From Fremontodendron californicum (taxonomy: Eukaryota > Streptophyta > Magnoliopsida > Malvales > Malvaceae), in assembly GCA_030761205.1 (NCBI GenBank), contig JAULJL010000025.1, positions 7,941,501 to 8,005,500 of the forward strand: 64,000 nt of DNA, in the 5' to 3' direction. Shown here piece by piece: positions 48,819 through 59,718 of the stretch (its first letter is position 1; every line of letters begins with the position of its first letter). Below the pieces are notes generated by a model that saw only the letters and a program-made list of their open reading frames with translations, made no database searches and had not been told where the DNA came from. Both the position numbers and the translations under genes were made by a program.

Positions 48819-50835
48819 TGTTGGGAAATCTAGGCTCCTACTTGTACAAAAATATCAAATATTATGCAGCGAAATTAAATCATAGAAATACTTGGATACC
48901 ACAGGCTTTATGGATTTCGATTTACATAGATTTAAAACAAATAAAACAATAAATCACCCATATGATTTAGTGTTCATACCTACTCAAGATATCGTGATCA
49001 AGAGTGTGTCGTTCCAAATACGAACGTAGCAACGATAATCTACTCGCGATATCTCCGAAGCCACAAGCAACCCAAGTGTGTTCCCTCTAACGTTGACCCA
49101 TACGAACGGTTGTTGGAACCTTCACAAGGCTCGGGGATTCGCCTGTGCTAGCGGGCTGATCTCTTGATCAAAATCAAAAGGTTACCTTCTTTGATTTCTC
49201 ACAATCCTGAAAATAACAAGAACTATTCTATATATTTTTCGGCAATCAAGAAATAAAGAAGAAAACATGGAGGAGGTTCGGCAATCACTATTGCCTTGGC
49301 CGATCCTTGAGATTTTATTTCACAATCAAGAAAACTATTTTCTTTCATTAATAAAACTTTCAAGACCGTAGCTAAGGAAGAAAGAATAATCTTCTATCAA
49401 AAAGCCGTGAACCCACAAAGAAGAATTTAACAAGAGAACAATTCTCTTTTTTCTTTTGCAGCATTCATAACAAGAGAAGTATTCTCTTTTTCTTTAGGCG
49501 TCATCTTCAAGAGAACAAATTCTCTTGTTCTTTAGCGCCATGTGGATCTACAAAACCCTTAAAAAAAATTACGCGACAGCTCCTCTTTTTTATACTTTCT
49601 CAATAACCGAATCACCAAGCAAAATAATAAAAACCCTTAAAGCTTTTTTTTGCAAGCAGCGGCTCCTTTATTTTTGCCCCTTTTTAACATCATCGAATAT
49701 TCCATGAAAATCTAAGAATACATTCTTTTATCTTAAGTGTAACCTACTAAAAGAATTAAAAAAATTCTTTTCTTCTTTCAACGTTACACTCTTAAGCATT
49801 AAAGAATTATTTCCTTTTATTAGCATTCTCATTCTATTGGTAGGCCACACTAAATAAGAAATGATTTAAATAGTGTTTTAATTTCTTTAAAACACCTTTC
49901 TTAAAGAGTAACACTTACTCTTTAAGTTATTAAGCGACAGTCAACTACTAACAATTAGCAAGCTTGGCCGAACATATCCCTTATAGTGTCCAAGTTCGGT
50001 TTAGTTAAATATAAGTTGATAAATTTAATTCATAATTAAACTCCTCGAATATGAGAAACTTTTTCTCACTTCGGACAACTCAAATTCATCGGCCATGACA
50101 ACTTATCTTAAGACATGTCTATAATTAGACATAGTCAACTTAAGACAAGCTTATCCATATTGTCTTGTTAAGACATCTATATTTGGATTTCATAAATCCA
50201 AATTATGTCTTAACCTGCCTTAATTGAATCTCATTCAATTAGTTCATCCATATTAACCTTTTATTCAATTAAGTCTTACTTAATCAAATCCAAAGTTTAA
50301 TCCAACAATTTCGTCCTATTGTGTAACCCATTAGGTTCTCAACATGTTGGCAATGCGTATAAATTAATCTTATCAATTTATACCTATAGATCAAGAGCAG
50401 GATCAAGCAACCCATCATGACCATCCAAATATTGAGAAGTCGATGTGACCTCATTGAAACCTTTCAGTAACTAGCCTATCAGTGTAATACGATCCTTTCA
50501 CCATATATCCCGGATAGCACATTAGCATGGTGCAGTGTCTACTCATGTTTCATCTATATTAGTTATCGTAGCTTATGGTTAAATTTATGAATTTAGAGAA
50601 ACGATTTCTCCCAAATCCATCATGCTTTTGCCAAATACTTTATCAAGTTAACCGAGGCCAAGAACAAATCAGATATGTCTCTGATGTCAATTGGAGTGGT
50701 GAATCCTCTCTGAATCACTCATCCATCTTCGTATTGTTCATGTCATACCCAAATCCACCCTACTATAAGCATCCCTTCCTGGGACCCGTTCATGATGGAA
50801 TCTAAGTATGACACTCTCCATACAAGATGACCTAG
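48819..50835. mobile_element. Non-coding LTR-type element nested in Copia 2
   Basis: Starts TGTTGGGAAATCTAGGCTCC exactly where the Copia 2 RNase H reading frame breaks, with TGCAA before it as half of a possible 5-bp target duplication. About 2 kb without a protein of any retroelement family. The LTR-like part probably runs to around 50300. The right side is interrupted by the Gypsy LTR at 50836, so its other end is outside the window. It could be a large non-autonomous (LARD-like) element. Confidence 0.55.
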
Positions 50836-51165
50836 TGATAACTCGTATAATTATATAGTTTTTAGTTATGTTTTATTATTGTTTTGTGTCAAATACAAGT
50901 TATTATTGTTTAGTCTAATTGTGTTTATGATCTTTTATATTTTTATGTAATTTGGTGTTTTTCACAAGTTTCTTTGAGTGATTTCAGATTACTAGAATTA
51001 AGGGCAAATCGAGTTCAGTTCCAGTTCCGACACCTTTTCCCATATCAGCTATATCTGGAGTTTCACTGAAGCAATAAGGCTGAAATTTGTAGTTGTGCAA
51101 AGCTAAGAGGCATATCTATCTTTTTCATGTTTTACACTTCTTGAAACGGAGTCGTTTTCCCTAGC

Positions 51166-51560
51166 GAAATCGACCATCAAAGTGGCTGATGTGCAATGAC
51201 GTCTGTGCTGACCTGTTTTCGTATTTTGCCCATATCTGCTTATCCACATCAGCAAATGAGCTGATTCCAATGGCTATGGATCCGTAACTGATACGGGAAC
51301 CTTTGTCTAGAAGACCATATGATCAGATCAGGCCTCCAATATTGGCGAAATCGACCATGAAGTTGGCTGATGTGCAATGACGTCTGTGCTGACCTGTTTT
51401 CGTATTTTGCCCATATCGTCTTATCCACATCAGCAAATGAGCTGATTCCAACGGCTATGGATCAGTAACTGATAGGGTAACATTTTTCTAGAAGACCATG
51501 TGATCAGATAAGGCCTGAAAAATTGACAAAATCGACCATCAAGTTGGCTGATCAAAATCG
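51166..51560 (+). repeat. About 180-bp tandem repeat in the LTR U3
   Basis: 'GCGAAATCGACCATCAAAGTGG' type starts occur at about 51166, 51344 and 51525 (the third is partial). Each is followed by 'ctgatgtgcaatgacgtctg' and 'ttatccacatcag.aaatgagc' in the first two. It lies upstream of the TATA box, where enhancer repeats are common. It is repeated in the 3' LTR. Confidence 0.8.
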
Positions 51561-52540
51561 TCATGTATGACGAAAATTGTTAGAAAATGCACCCACCTAT
51601 TATACCTACCTTTGAAATTTGTAAAGCTTGTCTCTTGTCATTTAGCCCTCCAAAATGTGTATAAATAGAGGGCCTTGGATGATTGTAAGGGATCATATTG
51701 GAGATTGGTAGGATATTAGCCATTTTAACAAAATTCTCTAAGTTTTCTTCTTCTTTCTTTTCTCTAGTTTTCTTTTTCTTTAGAAAGAGCAAGAGGTTGG
51801 ATAATTAATATTCTTCTTCTTCTTCTTCTTTCTTTCTTTTATTTTCTTCTTAGATTCTATTTAATTTTATGTTTATAATGCCTATGCTAGGCTAAACTTC
51901 TATTTGGTTAAGGGCGATTTCAAAGCCCTAGACATGTTTTGTGATTGATTTTCAGATTCTATCTATCATTAATTTTCTATCAAAGTTGCTTATGTTCTTC
52001 TACAAGAATTGTTCATGATGTTGTCTTGATTTATTTAGGTGTACAACTAGATAGATCTTGATAATTATCTATTGCTAGTTTAGGAGTCTTGATCCGTGTA
52101 ATTGTCTTGATTTCCTATTCATAAGTGGCAATTTGTGATTAATGATTATGGTCAAGTTTTCAATAATTGCAAAGTGGAACATAACCTAAGTTGAACAATC
52201 CGAGCTTATGTGTTTGTTGCTTAGATCAACCTATCTTTCTCATCATAAAGCTGCCATTAAATTGAATTTAGAGAGCTTATTCTAGGTTGTTTAATGGTTA
52301 GAGATTAAATAGAGAGCTTGTTCTATTTAACGACAAACTAAGGAAAGATTGGGGTAACAGAGCTTGTTGTTATCTACGGTTGTTAACTTTGATAGTTGGT
52401 TGATATTGATAGATCTGAAATTGATTCTTAATAATGTCTAGTGGTGGAGAATGAAACCTTAACCATATTTTTCATATTTGATTCTTCTTACTTACTTGTT
52501 TTCTTATTTTTCTAGTTTGCTTATTTTTAAAAGTATATTT

Positions 52541-52695
52541 ATTTTTATTGGCTGGTTATACCGCCTAATTTGTATATTAACTTTGTTTTATTTTTATTGG
52601 CTGGTTATACCGCCTAATTTAGTATATATATTTTTATTGGCTGGTTATACCGCCTAATTTAGTATATATATTTTTATTGGCTGGTTATACCGCCT
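52541..52695 (+). repeat. 38-bp tandem repeat in the LTR, four copies
   Basis: Four copies of TTTTTATTGGCTGGTTATAC with 'cgcctaattt.gtatata' between them, near the 3' end of the LTR; the spacing of the first pair is longer. Confidence 0.85.
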
Positions 52696-52907
52696 TGCAT
52701 CTTATTCTTATTATTTACTTTAGTTTAAATCTGGCTTCAAAAACCCCTTTTCTTTTATTATTTTCTTTGAACGTAAGTTATAAACTAATAACTCATAGAT
52801 TAAAACCCAATCCCTGAGGACTCGACCCTTACTAATCATTATACTTACAATTGATCTTTTTAGTGCAAGGTTAAATAAGATACACTCTTTTGGGTGCATC
52901 AAATTTT

Positions 52908-52924
52908 TGGCGCCGTTGCCGGGG
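52908..52924 (+). other. Primer-binding site of the Gypsy element
   Basis: TGGCGCCGTTGCCGGGG, complementary to the 3' end of plant tRNA-Asp, six bases after the LTR. Confidence 0.85.
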
Positions 52925-53009
52925 ATTGCTTTCTTTAGTTTATTAGTTTATTGGTTTATTCTTATTTTCTGTTCTAATTATTTACTTTCTTATTTTTTTT
53001 TATTAGTGA

Positions 53010-55166
53010 ATGTTCCAAGCTCCCGAAGAAGACTTACGACTTAGGAAAATTCGGGAATTTATAACTTCTCACCAACAACCAATCGAGGAGTTGATCCAAA
53101 ACATCCAAGAGAAGCAAGGAGAGATGGCAGCAGCTGACAACCGAACTCTCAAGGAGCTAGCCGCTCCGGACTTGGGTCAACAACCATTATGCATTGAATA
53201 TGCTAATCTTGAGGTAGCTTTTGAATTAAAATCTGGTTTGATTCATCTTCTCCCAACTTTTCATGGTTTTGCAGGAGAGGATCCAAATAAGCACCTCAAG
53301 GAATTCCATGTAGTTTGCTCAAGCATGAGACCAACAGGGGTCACGGAAGAGCAAGTTAAGTTGAGAGCCTTCCCATTCTCTCTAGCTGATTCAGCAAAGG
53401 AATGGCTCTACTATCTACCATCCGGGACCATCACTACATGGAATGATTTGAAGAAAGCATTCTTGGAAAGGTATTTCCCAGCATCTAAGGCTGCCAACAT
53501 TAGGAAAGAGATATGTGGGATTCGGCAATACAACGGAGAGTCCTTATATGAATATTGGGAGAGGTTCAAGAAACTTTGTGCATCATGTCCACATCATCAG
53601 ATAAGTGAACAACTTCTCATCCAATACTTCTATGAAGGTCTCATGCCCATGGAGAGAAGTATGATAGATGCCGCTAGTGGGGGAGCTCTAGTTGATAAGA
53701 CTCCCAGGGCTGCTAGAACATTAATCTCCAACATGGCAGCCAATTCTCAACAGTTCTCAATGAGACAAGATCCACCACCACAACCCAAGAGAGTTAATGA
53801 GGTAAGTATATCATCCCTTGAACAAAAATTTGATAAACTGACTTCTCTTGTTCAACAATTGGCTGTAGGTAAAATACAACAAATAAAGGCTTGTGGCATA
53901 TGTTCAAACATAGGGCACCAAACTGATATGTGTCCAACACTTCAAGAGGATACCAATGAACATGTGAATGCCATGGGTGGATTTCAGAACCAATCAAGGA
54001 AATATGATCCCTACTCAAACACTTACAATCCAGGATGGAGGGATCATCCAAACTTCAATTATGGAGGGAACCAATCACAAACTATTCCTCCACCATTTGA
54101 CCATAGGCCACCGGGTTTTCAGCAAAGAGTGCAACAACCATACCAAACCCGACAACAACTACCACCCACCCAAAATTCAGGTACTTCTCTTGAAGATCTT
54201 GTTAAAGCTCTTTCTACTAATACAATTCAATTTCAACAGGAAACAAAGACAAGTATTCGAAATTTGGAGACTCAAATAGGGCAATTGGCAACAACCATGA
54301 GTCAAATGCAAGCAAGGGATTCTGGGAAATTACCTTCCCAAACCATAGTGAATCCAAGAGAGAATGCCAATGCTATAAATTTAAGAAGTGGGAAACAGCT
54401 AGAGACACCACAAAATGATAGTGCTCAAGGGGAGAACAATACCATGGCATCCTCTTCACATCCCAACGAGCCACTAAAAAAGGTAATTCCTAAACCATCC
54501 TTTCCTTCTTATATAACTCCTCCACCTTTTCCTAGCAGGTTAGCAAAGTCCAAGAAGGAGGAGCAAGAGAAGGAAATTTTGGAAACCTTCCGGAAAGTAG
54601 AGGTGAACATTCCTTTACTAGATGCTATCAAGCAAGTGCCAAGATATGCCAAGTTCCTAAAAGAGTTGTGCACATCTAAACGGAAGTTGAAATGGAATGA
54701 AAAGGTAAGTGTGGGGGAGAATGTGTCAGCTCTTCTTCAAAAGAAACTCCCACCTAAATGCAAGGATCCAGGTATGTTTACCATTCCTTGTAAGATAGGC
54801 AACACCAGGTTTGAGCGTGCTATGCTAGATCTAGGGGCATCTATTAATGTCATGCCATATTCAATTTATGCTTCATTGAATCTAGGACCATTAGAGGAAA
54901 CCGGTGTTATAATACAACTTGCTGACCGTTCTAACACTTATCCAAGAGGAGTTGTAGAAGACGTTCTTGTACAGGTTAATGAATTGGTTTTTCCCGCTGA
55001 CTTTTATGTTATTGAGATGGAAGATGAGATGTCTTCTAATCCCACACCTATTCTATTAGGGAGACCATTCTTGAAAACAGCAAGAACTAAAATAGATGTA
55101 CATGATGGCACTTTAACTATGGAATTTGATGGTGAAAAATTCGCTTTAACATTTTTGAGGCCATGA
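53010..55166 (+). CDS. Gypsy gag-protease polyprotein
   Basis: 718 aa, beginning about 85 bases after the primer site. The retrotransposon gag domain lies around residues 90-220 (AFPFSLADSAKEWLYYLP, LERYFPASKAANIRKEI). A CX2CX4HX4C zinc knuckle (CGICSNIGHQTDMC) lies near residues 295-308. A Gln/Pro-rich linker is followed by an aspartic protease with DLGASINVMPYS near residue 607; DLGA in place of DSGA is common in this lineage. The stop TGA overlaps the start of pol as ATGA. Two strong GTAAGT splice donors lie inside it (53802 and 54705). It builds the particle that packages element RNA. Confidence 0.92.
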   Translation: MFQAPEEDLRLRKIREFITSHQQPIEELIQNIQEKQGEMAAADNRTLKELAAPDLGQQPLCIEYANLEVAFELKSGLIHLLPTFHGFAGEDPNKHLKEFHVVCSSMRPTGVTEEQVKLRAFPFSLADSAKEWLYYLPSGTITTWNDLKKAFLERYFPASKAANIRKEICGIRQYNGESLYEYWERFKKLCASCPHHQISEQLLIQYFYEGLMPMERSMIDAASGGALVDKTPRAARTLISNMAANSQQFSMRQDPPPQPKRVNEVSISSLEQKFDKLTSLVQQLAVGKIQQIKACGICSNIGHQTDMCPTLQEDTNEHVNAMGGFQNQSRKYDPYSNTYNPGWRDHPNFNYGGNQSQTIPPPFDHRPPGFQQRVQQPYQTRQQLPPTQNSGTSLEDLVKALSTNTIQFQQETKTSIRNLETQIGQLATTMSQMQARDSGKLPSQTIVNPRENANAINLRSGKQLETPQNDSAQGENNTMASSSHPNEPLKKVIPKPSFPSYITPPPFPSRLAKSKKEEQEKEILETFRKVEVNIPLLDAIKQVPRYAKFLKELCTSKRKLKWNEKVSVGENVSALLQKKLPPKCKDPGMFTIPCKIGNTRFERAMLDLGASINVMPYSIYASLNLGPLEETGVIIQLADRSNTYPRGVVEDVLVQVNELVFPADFYVIEMEDEMSSNPTPILLGRPFLKTARTKIDVHDGTLTMEFDGEKFALTFLRP

Positions 55167-58100
55167 GATATCCTAGTGATGTGCATTCTGTTTTTAATAT
55201 TGATATAATTGACTCACTAGTGCAGCAAGCTTATGAGCTAGATGGTGAAGATAGTGTAGAAATAGTCATTAGCAACCATCTCGGAATGGGGAATGCTAAA
55301 CTAGCCTTGAGTGACCAGGTGGAAGGGGCACTAGAATCTTTACACTCGCTGCAACCTAAAGATGCAAGGTTTGATGTTTCATTTATTGATTTGCCTTTAT
55401 CTAATGAGAAACTTCTACCTTCCATTTTGCAGGCACCAACTTTAGAATTGAAACCACTACCGAACCACTTGAAATATGTGTTCTTAGGTAAAAAGGACAC
55501 ACTACCGATCATCATTGCCAAAGAGCTCACACCTTTGCAAGAAGAGCGACTTATCCAGGTGCTTAGAGAGCATAAAACAGCAATTGGTTGGACAATTGCC
55601 GATATCAAGGGAATAAGCCCATCCATGTGCATGCACCGGATTTTGTTAGAGGAAGGGTCTAAACCAACAAGAGAAGCACAAAGAAGATTGAACCCTCCTA
55701 TGATGGAGGTTGTGAAAAAGGAGATACTGAAACTCCTAGATGTTGGAGTGATCTATCCTATCTCGGATAGCAAATGGGTGAGCCCAGTCCAAGTGGTTCC
55801 AAAGAAATCAGGTGTAACGGTGGTAACAAATAATGAGAATGAACTTGTTCCTACTAGGATTCAAACAGGATGGCGAGTTTGTATTGATTATCGTAAACTT
55901 AATTCCACAACTCGCAAAGACCACTTTCCTTTACCTTTTATTGATCAAATGCTTGAAAGGTTAGCTGGCCATTCTCATTATTGTTTTCTTGATGGTTTTT
56001 CAGGTTATAATCAGATAGCCATTGCTCCGGAGGACCAAGAGAAAACAACATTCACATGTCCATTTGGTACTTTTGCATACCGGCGTATGCCATTTGGTCT
56101 TTGTAATGCACCAGCTACATTCCAAAGGTGTATGGTTAGCATATTTTCAGATTATGTAGAGAACATCATAGAAGTATTTATGGATGATTTTAGTGTCTAT
56201 GGTGATTCTTTTGATAGATGTCTAGAGAACCTTACACTTGTACTTGAAAGATGCATGGAAACTAACCTTGTTTTGAATTGGGAAAAATGCCACTTTATGG
56301 TAGAACAAGGAATAGTTTTGGGCCATGTTATTTCTTCTAGAGGGATAGAGGTTGATAAGTCTAAAATAGATATTATGCATTCTTTACCACCTCCCACAAA
56401 TGTGAGAGAGGTTCGTTCTTTTCTTGGACATGCAGGTTTCTATAGGAGATTTATCAAAGACTTCTCAAAGATCACATTACCTCTTTGCAAGCTACTACAA
56501 AAAGATGTGTTTTTCCACTTTGATGATAAATGCAAAGAGGCGTTTGAAACATTGAAGGGACTCTTGACATCAGCTCCTATCATCCAACCACCAGATTGGA
56601 ATGTACCTTTTGAAATCATGTGTGATGCTAGTGACTATGCCATTGGAGCTGTTTTGGGCCAACGGGTTGGCAAAGCCTCACATGCCATTTATTATGCCTC
56701 CCGAACTCTTAATGATGCTCAATTGAACTATTCCACTACTGAAAAAGAACTTTTGGCTGTTGTATTTGCTTTAGAAAAATTTCGATCTTATTTAATTGGT
56801 ACTAAAGTAATTGTATATTCTGACCATGCAGCCCTTAAGTACTTGCTCACTAAAAAGGAGGCCAAACCAAGGTTGATTAGATGGATACTTCTCTTACAAG
56901 AGTTTGATTTGGAGATAAAAGATAAGAGAGGTAGTGACAACCTGGTTGCGGACCATCTTAGCCGTTTAGTTCATGAAGAGGATGCACTACCCTTGAATGA
57001 GAACTTTCCGGATGAGCAACTTCTTTTTATAAGTACAACAACTCCTTGGTATGCTGATATTGTTAATTACTTAGTTACCAAGAAGTTGCCACAAGAGTTG
57101 ACACAAGCTCAAAGAAATAAGATCAAGAGTGATGCCAAATACTACATATGGGATGATCCTTACCTTTGGAAGCATTGCTCCGATCAGATTATAAGAAGGT
57201 GTGTACTCGAAACTGAATTTCAATCTATTCTCACCTTTTGTCACTCTTATGCATGTGGAGGACACTTTGGATCCAAAAGAACAGCCATGAAAGTTCTTGA
57301 TTCTGGATTTTATTGGCCTACCATATTCAAAGATGCATACCTCTTTTGCAAGTCATGTGATCGTTGCCAAAGAACAGGTAACTTAGGTCCTAGAAATCAA
57401 ATGCCTCAAACTCCAATACTTATTGTTGAAATTTTTGATGTATGGGGCATGGATTTCATGGGACCTTTTCCTCCTTCTTTTGGTAATCTTTATATTTTAC
57501 TTGCCGTTGATTATGTTTCAAAGTGGGTGGAAGCAAAATCCACTAGGACTAATGACTCTAAAGTTGTTTCAGATTTTGTCAAGACTAACATCTTGGCTAG
57601 GTTTGGAACGCCAAAGGCCATAATCAGCGATAGAGGTACTCACTTTTGCAATAGGACTATGGAAGCACTTTTGAGGAAGTATAACATCACACACAAGGTC
57701 TCCACCTCATATCATCCTCAAACTAGTGGGCAAGCTGAAGTGTCAAACCGAGAAGTTAAGTCCATCCTTGAAAAGACAGTTAATCCAAATAGGAAGGATT
57801 GGAGTTCACGACTTGATGATGCACTTTGGGCTTATAGGACAGCATATAAGACACCCATTGGTATGTCTCCTTATCGACTTGTTTATGGTAAGCCTTGTCA
57901 TCTTCCGGTTGAATTGGAACATAAATCATATTGGGCTATCAAACAATGCAACATGGAGATGGATGAGATAGGAAAGAAAAGAAAACTTGACCTACAAGAA
58001 TTAGAGGAGATAAGGAATGATGCCTATCAGAATTCTAGGATTTACAAGGAAAAGACTAAGGCATTCCATGACAAGATGATATCAAGAAAAGAATTTGTTG

Positions 58101-58342
58101 TTGGACAAAAAGTTCTTCTCTTCCATTCACGCCTTAAGTTATATCCAGGTAAGTTACGTTCTCGTTGGGTTGGACCTTTTGTTATTACTAATGTATTTAC
58201 TCATGGTGCAGTTGAAATCCAAAGCCCGAAAACAGATAAGGCATTCAAAGTGAATGGTCATAGATTGAAGCCTTACTATGAGAACTTTCCAATACAAGAT
58301 GTGGAGGAGTTTCCACTTTTTGAGCCAAAGTATGTTGAATAA
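55163..58342 (+). CDS. Gypsy pol: reverse transcriptase, RNase H, integrase
   Basis: 1059 aa in the -1 frame relative to gag, starting at the ATG that overlaps the gag stop. RT spans about residues 160-390, with VCIDYRKLN, PFGLCNAPATFQRCM and the catalytic FMDDF near 339. RNase H spans about 480-610, with CDASDYAIGAVLG, ELLAVVFALEKF and VYSDHAALKYL. Integrase has the zinc-binding HX4H...CX2C around 690-735, and catalytic D near 762 (GMDFMGP), D near 822 (SDRGTHF) and E near 858 (GQAEVSNRE), giving the DD35E spacing. No stops; all catalytic residues seen are present. Confidence 0.93.
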   Translation: MRYPSDVHSVFNIDIIDSLVQQAYELDGEDSVEIVISNHLGMGNAKLALSDQVEGALESLHSLQPKDARFDVSFIDLPLSNEKLLPSILQAPTLELKPLPNHLKYVFLGKKDTLPIIIAKELTPLQEERLIQVLREHKTAIGWTIADIKGISPSMCMHRILLEEGSKPTREAQRRLNPPMMEVVKKEILKLLDVGVIYPISDSKWVSPVQVVPKKSGVTVVTNNENELVPTRIQTGWRVCIDYRKLNSTTRKDHFPLPFIDQMLERLAGHSHYCFLDGFSGYNQIAIAPEDQEKTTFTCPFGTFAYRRMPFGLCNAPATFQRCMVSIFSDYVENIIEVFMDDFSVYGDSFDRCLENLTLVLERCMETNLVLNWEKCHFMVEQGIVLGHVISSRGIEVDKSKIDIMHSLPPPTNVREVRSFLGHAGFYRRFIKDFSKITLPLCKLLQKDVFFHFDDKCKEAFETLKGLLTSAPIIQPPDWNVPFEIMCDASDYAIGAVLGQRVGKASHAIYYASRTLNDAQLNYSTTEKELLAVVFALEKFRSYLIGTKVIVYSDHAALKYLLTKKEAKPRLIRWILLLQEFDLEIKDKRGSDNLVADHLSRLVHEEDALPLNENFPDEQLLFISTTTPWYADIVNYLVTKKLPQELTQAQRNKIKSDAKYYIWDDPYLWKHCSDQIIRRCVLETEFQSILTFCHSYACGGHFGSKRTAMKVLDSGFYWPTIFKDAYLFCKSCDRCQRTGNLGPRNQMPQTPILIVEIFDVWGMDFMGPFPPSFGNLYILLAVDYVSKWVEAKSTRTNDSKVVSDFVKTNILARFGTPKAIISDRGTHFCNRTMEALLRKYNITHKVSTSYHPQTSGQAEVSNREVKSILEKTVNPNRKDWSSRLDDALWAYRTAYKTPIGMSPYRLVYGKPCHLPVELEHKSYWAIKQCNMEMDEIGKKRKLDLQELEEIRNDAYQNSRIYKEKTKAFHDKMISRKEFVVGQKVLLFHSRLKLYPGKLRSRWVGPFVITNVFTHGAVEIQSPKTDKAFKVNGHRLKPYYENFPIQDVEEFPLFEPKYVE

Positions 58343-58497
58343 TAATGGCATGGGTCTAAGTCAAGCTGAGGACAATAAACCAAGCGCTTCTTGGAGAGGC
58401 AACCCAAAAGGATGGAGAGCATCTATTATATCAGATTTGCATATTCCTTACTCTCCATCATTCTATCTTTTATTGTTTTTATTTTCTTTTGTTTAAT

Positions 58498-58595
58498 AGT
58501 TCTTTTCTCTTACATATAATTCTTGCATTGGGGGATAATAGCATTACATTGAGGACAATGTAAAAATTATGTGTGGGGGGAAGAATTTAGGATTT
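58498..58595 (+). repeat. Cargo-flanking module, copy 1 (hairpin plus G-run)
   Basis: AGTTCTTTTCTCTTACATAT, then an 8-bp-stem hairpin with AGGA loop (58544-58563), then ATGTGTGGGGGGAAGAATTT. About 85% identical to 60822-60920. It lies just after pol and before ORF3. Confidence 0.8.
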
Positions 58596-58824
58596 TATTT
58601 AGAGTGTTTTGTTTTTGAGTCTTTTTATGTTGTTTTTCTTTCTGATCCTTGTTTTGAAAATAACTAGATGTAAATATAATTTTTTTTTAACCCCGGTTAA
58701 ATGGCGGATAACGGTACTCCGTGATTATTTAAATCGGTTCCATCAGCTACCCACAAAACTGATATTGTATATAAATTTCTCTTCCAATTTCTCTTTCAAT
58801 TTTTTTTCATTCTTTTTTTTCAGG

Positions 58825-59361
58825 ATGGATGATATTCTCACAAGATTGCAGAAACGATTTCCTCTTTTTCCTCGAAATATTTTACTGAAGCTTTACCAAG
58901 TTCGACTTGAAAGATTAAGAATGCTTATGCACAAAGGGATTCCTGACGACATACGTTGGATAATTGAAGCCAAGGTACGTGAAGATGAATATCTTCCTGT
59001 TTTGCATTTACCAGGTACAGGTAGAAGCACTTTTGCAAAGAAGCGACGAGCAAAGCGCATGAGTTCAAATTGCCACAAATGTGCACGATGGACGTGTAAC
59101 AGTAAATGTCGTTCTATTGGGATTCCGTCCTCTAATCGAGATGATAAAATTGAATTCATTAAGGATAGACTGAGTAAGGAGAATTTGGGTAATATCCAAC
59201 TTTCTCTTGAGACGCATCCTAGTGGAGATGTACAAAGAGAAATTCTTGATTTATGGTCGCAATTCCAAAAGGAATGGCAACATCTTGGGAATCTGATGTT
59301 AAAAGACCCTGTTTGCCAGCTTGTAAGAAAACTGGATGGGAAGCATATCCTCGACTCATAG
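58825..59361 (+). CDS. Gypsy ORF3: basic C4 zinc-finger protein resembling carla-like viral nucleic-acid-binding proteins
   Basis: 178 aa from the ATG two bases after a pyrimidine-tract acceptor (TTCTTTTTTTTTTCAG|G). The N-terminal 60 residues are helical and charged. Residues 64-78 are GTGRSTFAKKRRAKR, followed by a CX2CX4CX3C finger (C83, C86, C91, C95). The arrangement GRS-x-A-basic patch-cysteine finger resembles the cysteine-rich nucleic-acid-binding protein encoded at the 3' end of carlavirus and related genomes; those bind RNA/DNA and some suppress silencing or act in the nucleus (family knowledge). The C-terminal 80 residues are acidic/amphipathic with no match known to me. It replaces the env-like ORF that some Athila elements have here. 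Open in frame upstream to 58609, but that extension is T-rich and intron-like. Homology is by motif only; an independent zinc-finger origin is possible. Confidence 0.6.
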   Translation: MDDILTRLQKRFPLFPRNILLKLYQVRLERLRMLMHKGIPDDIRWIIEAKVREDEYLPVLHLPGTGRSTFAKKRRAKRMSSNCHKCARWTCNSKCRSIGIPSSNRDDKIEFIKDRLSKENLGNIQLSLETHPSGDVQREILDLWSQFQKEWQHLGNLMLKDPVCQLVRKLDGKHILDS

Positions 59362-59718
59362 AAGGCGTTTAAGCCGTTTCTGGACGTAAAACCAGAGGAA
59401 GATGTGAGCCACAATCACAACTACAATAAATGACTTCTCAGCTTTTTGTTTGATTTGCAATAACTTCATTTTGGTTTAATTTACGTGTTGTTCGATTTGT
59501 GTAACTATTCTCGTTTTTTTATTTATTTGTCTTTTACGGTTGATTTTTTCTTCTCTTTTTGATTTTCTTCCTGAAATCACGCAAAAATCTTTTGTTAGGT
59601 TAACATTTTCTTCTGACAGGTCAGATACACTTTCGGCGACATTATTACTCTTGTCTGATTCACTACTGAGTCCTCTATATATTACACCATGTACTCATTC
59701 TCTTTCAGGCACTCGAAA

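Larger units (their letters stand above)
50836..52901 (+). repeat. 5' LTR of the Gypsy element
   Basis: TGATAACTCGTATAA...GGGTGCATCA, 2066 bp. It includes a TATAAATA box at about 51660. Two internal arrays are listed separately. Confidence 0.9.

Noticed and set aside
51580..51792. 70-codon minus-strand ORF in the Gypsy LTR (repeated at 63189-63401)
   Set aside because: Identical because the LTRs are identical; it lies antisense to the TATA and transcription start region, with Lys/Glu runs from a CTT-rich tract.
58609..58824. N-terminal extension of Gypsy ORF3 upstream of 58825
   Set aside because: In frame but T-rich and intron-like, ending in a pyrimidine tract and CAG; the ATG at 58825 fits the protein better.
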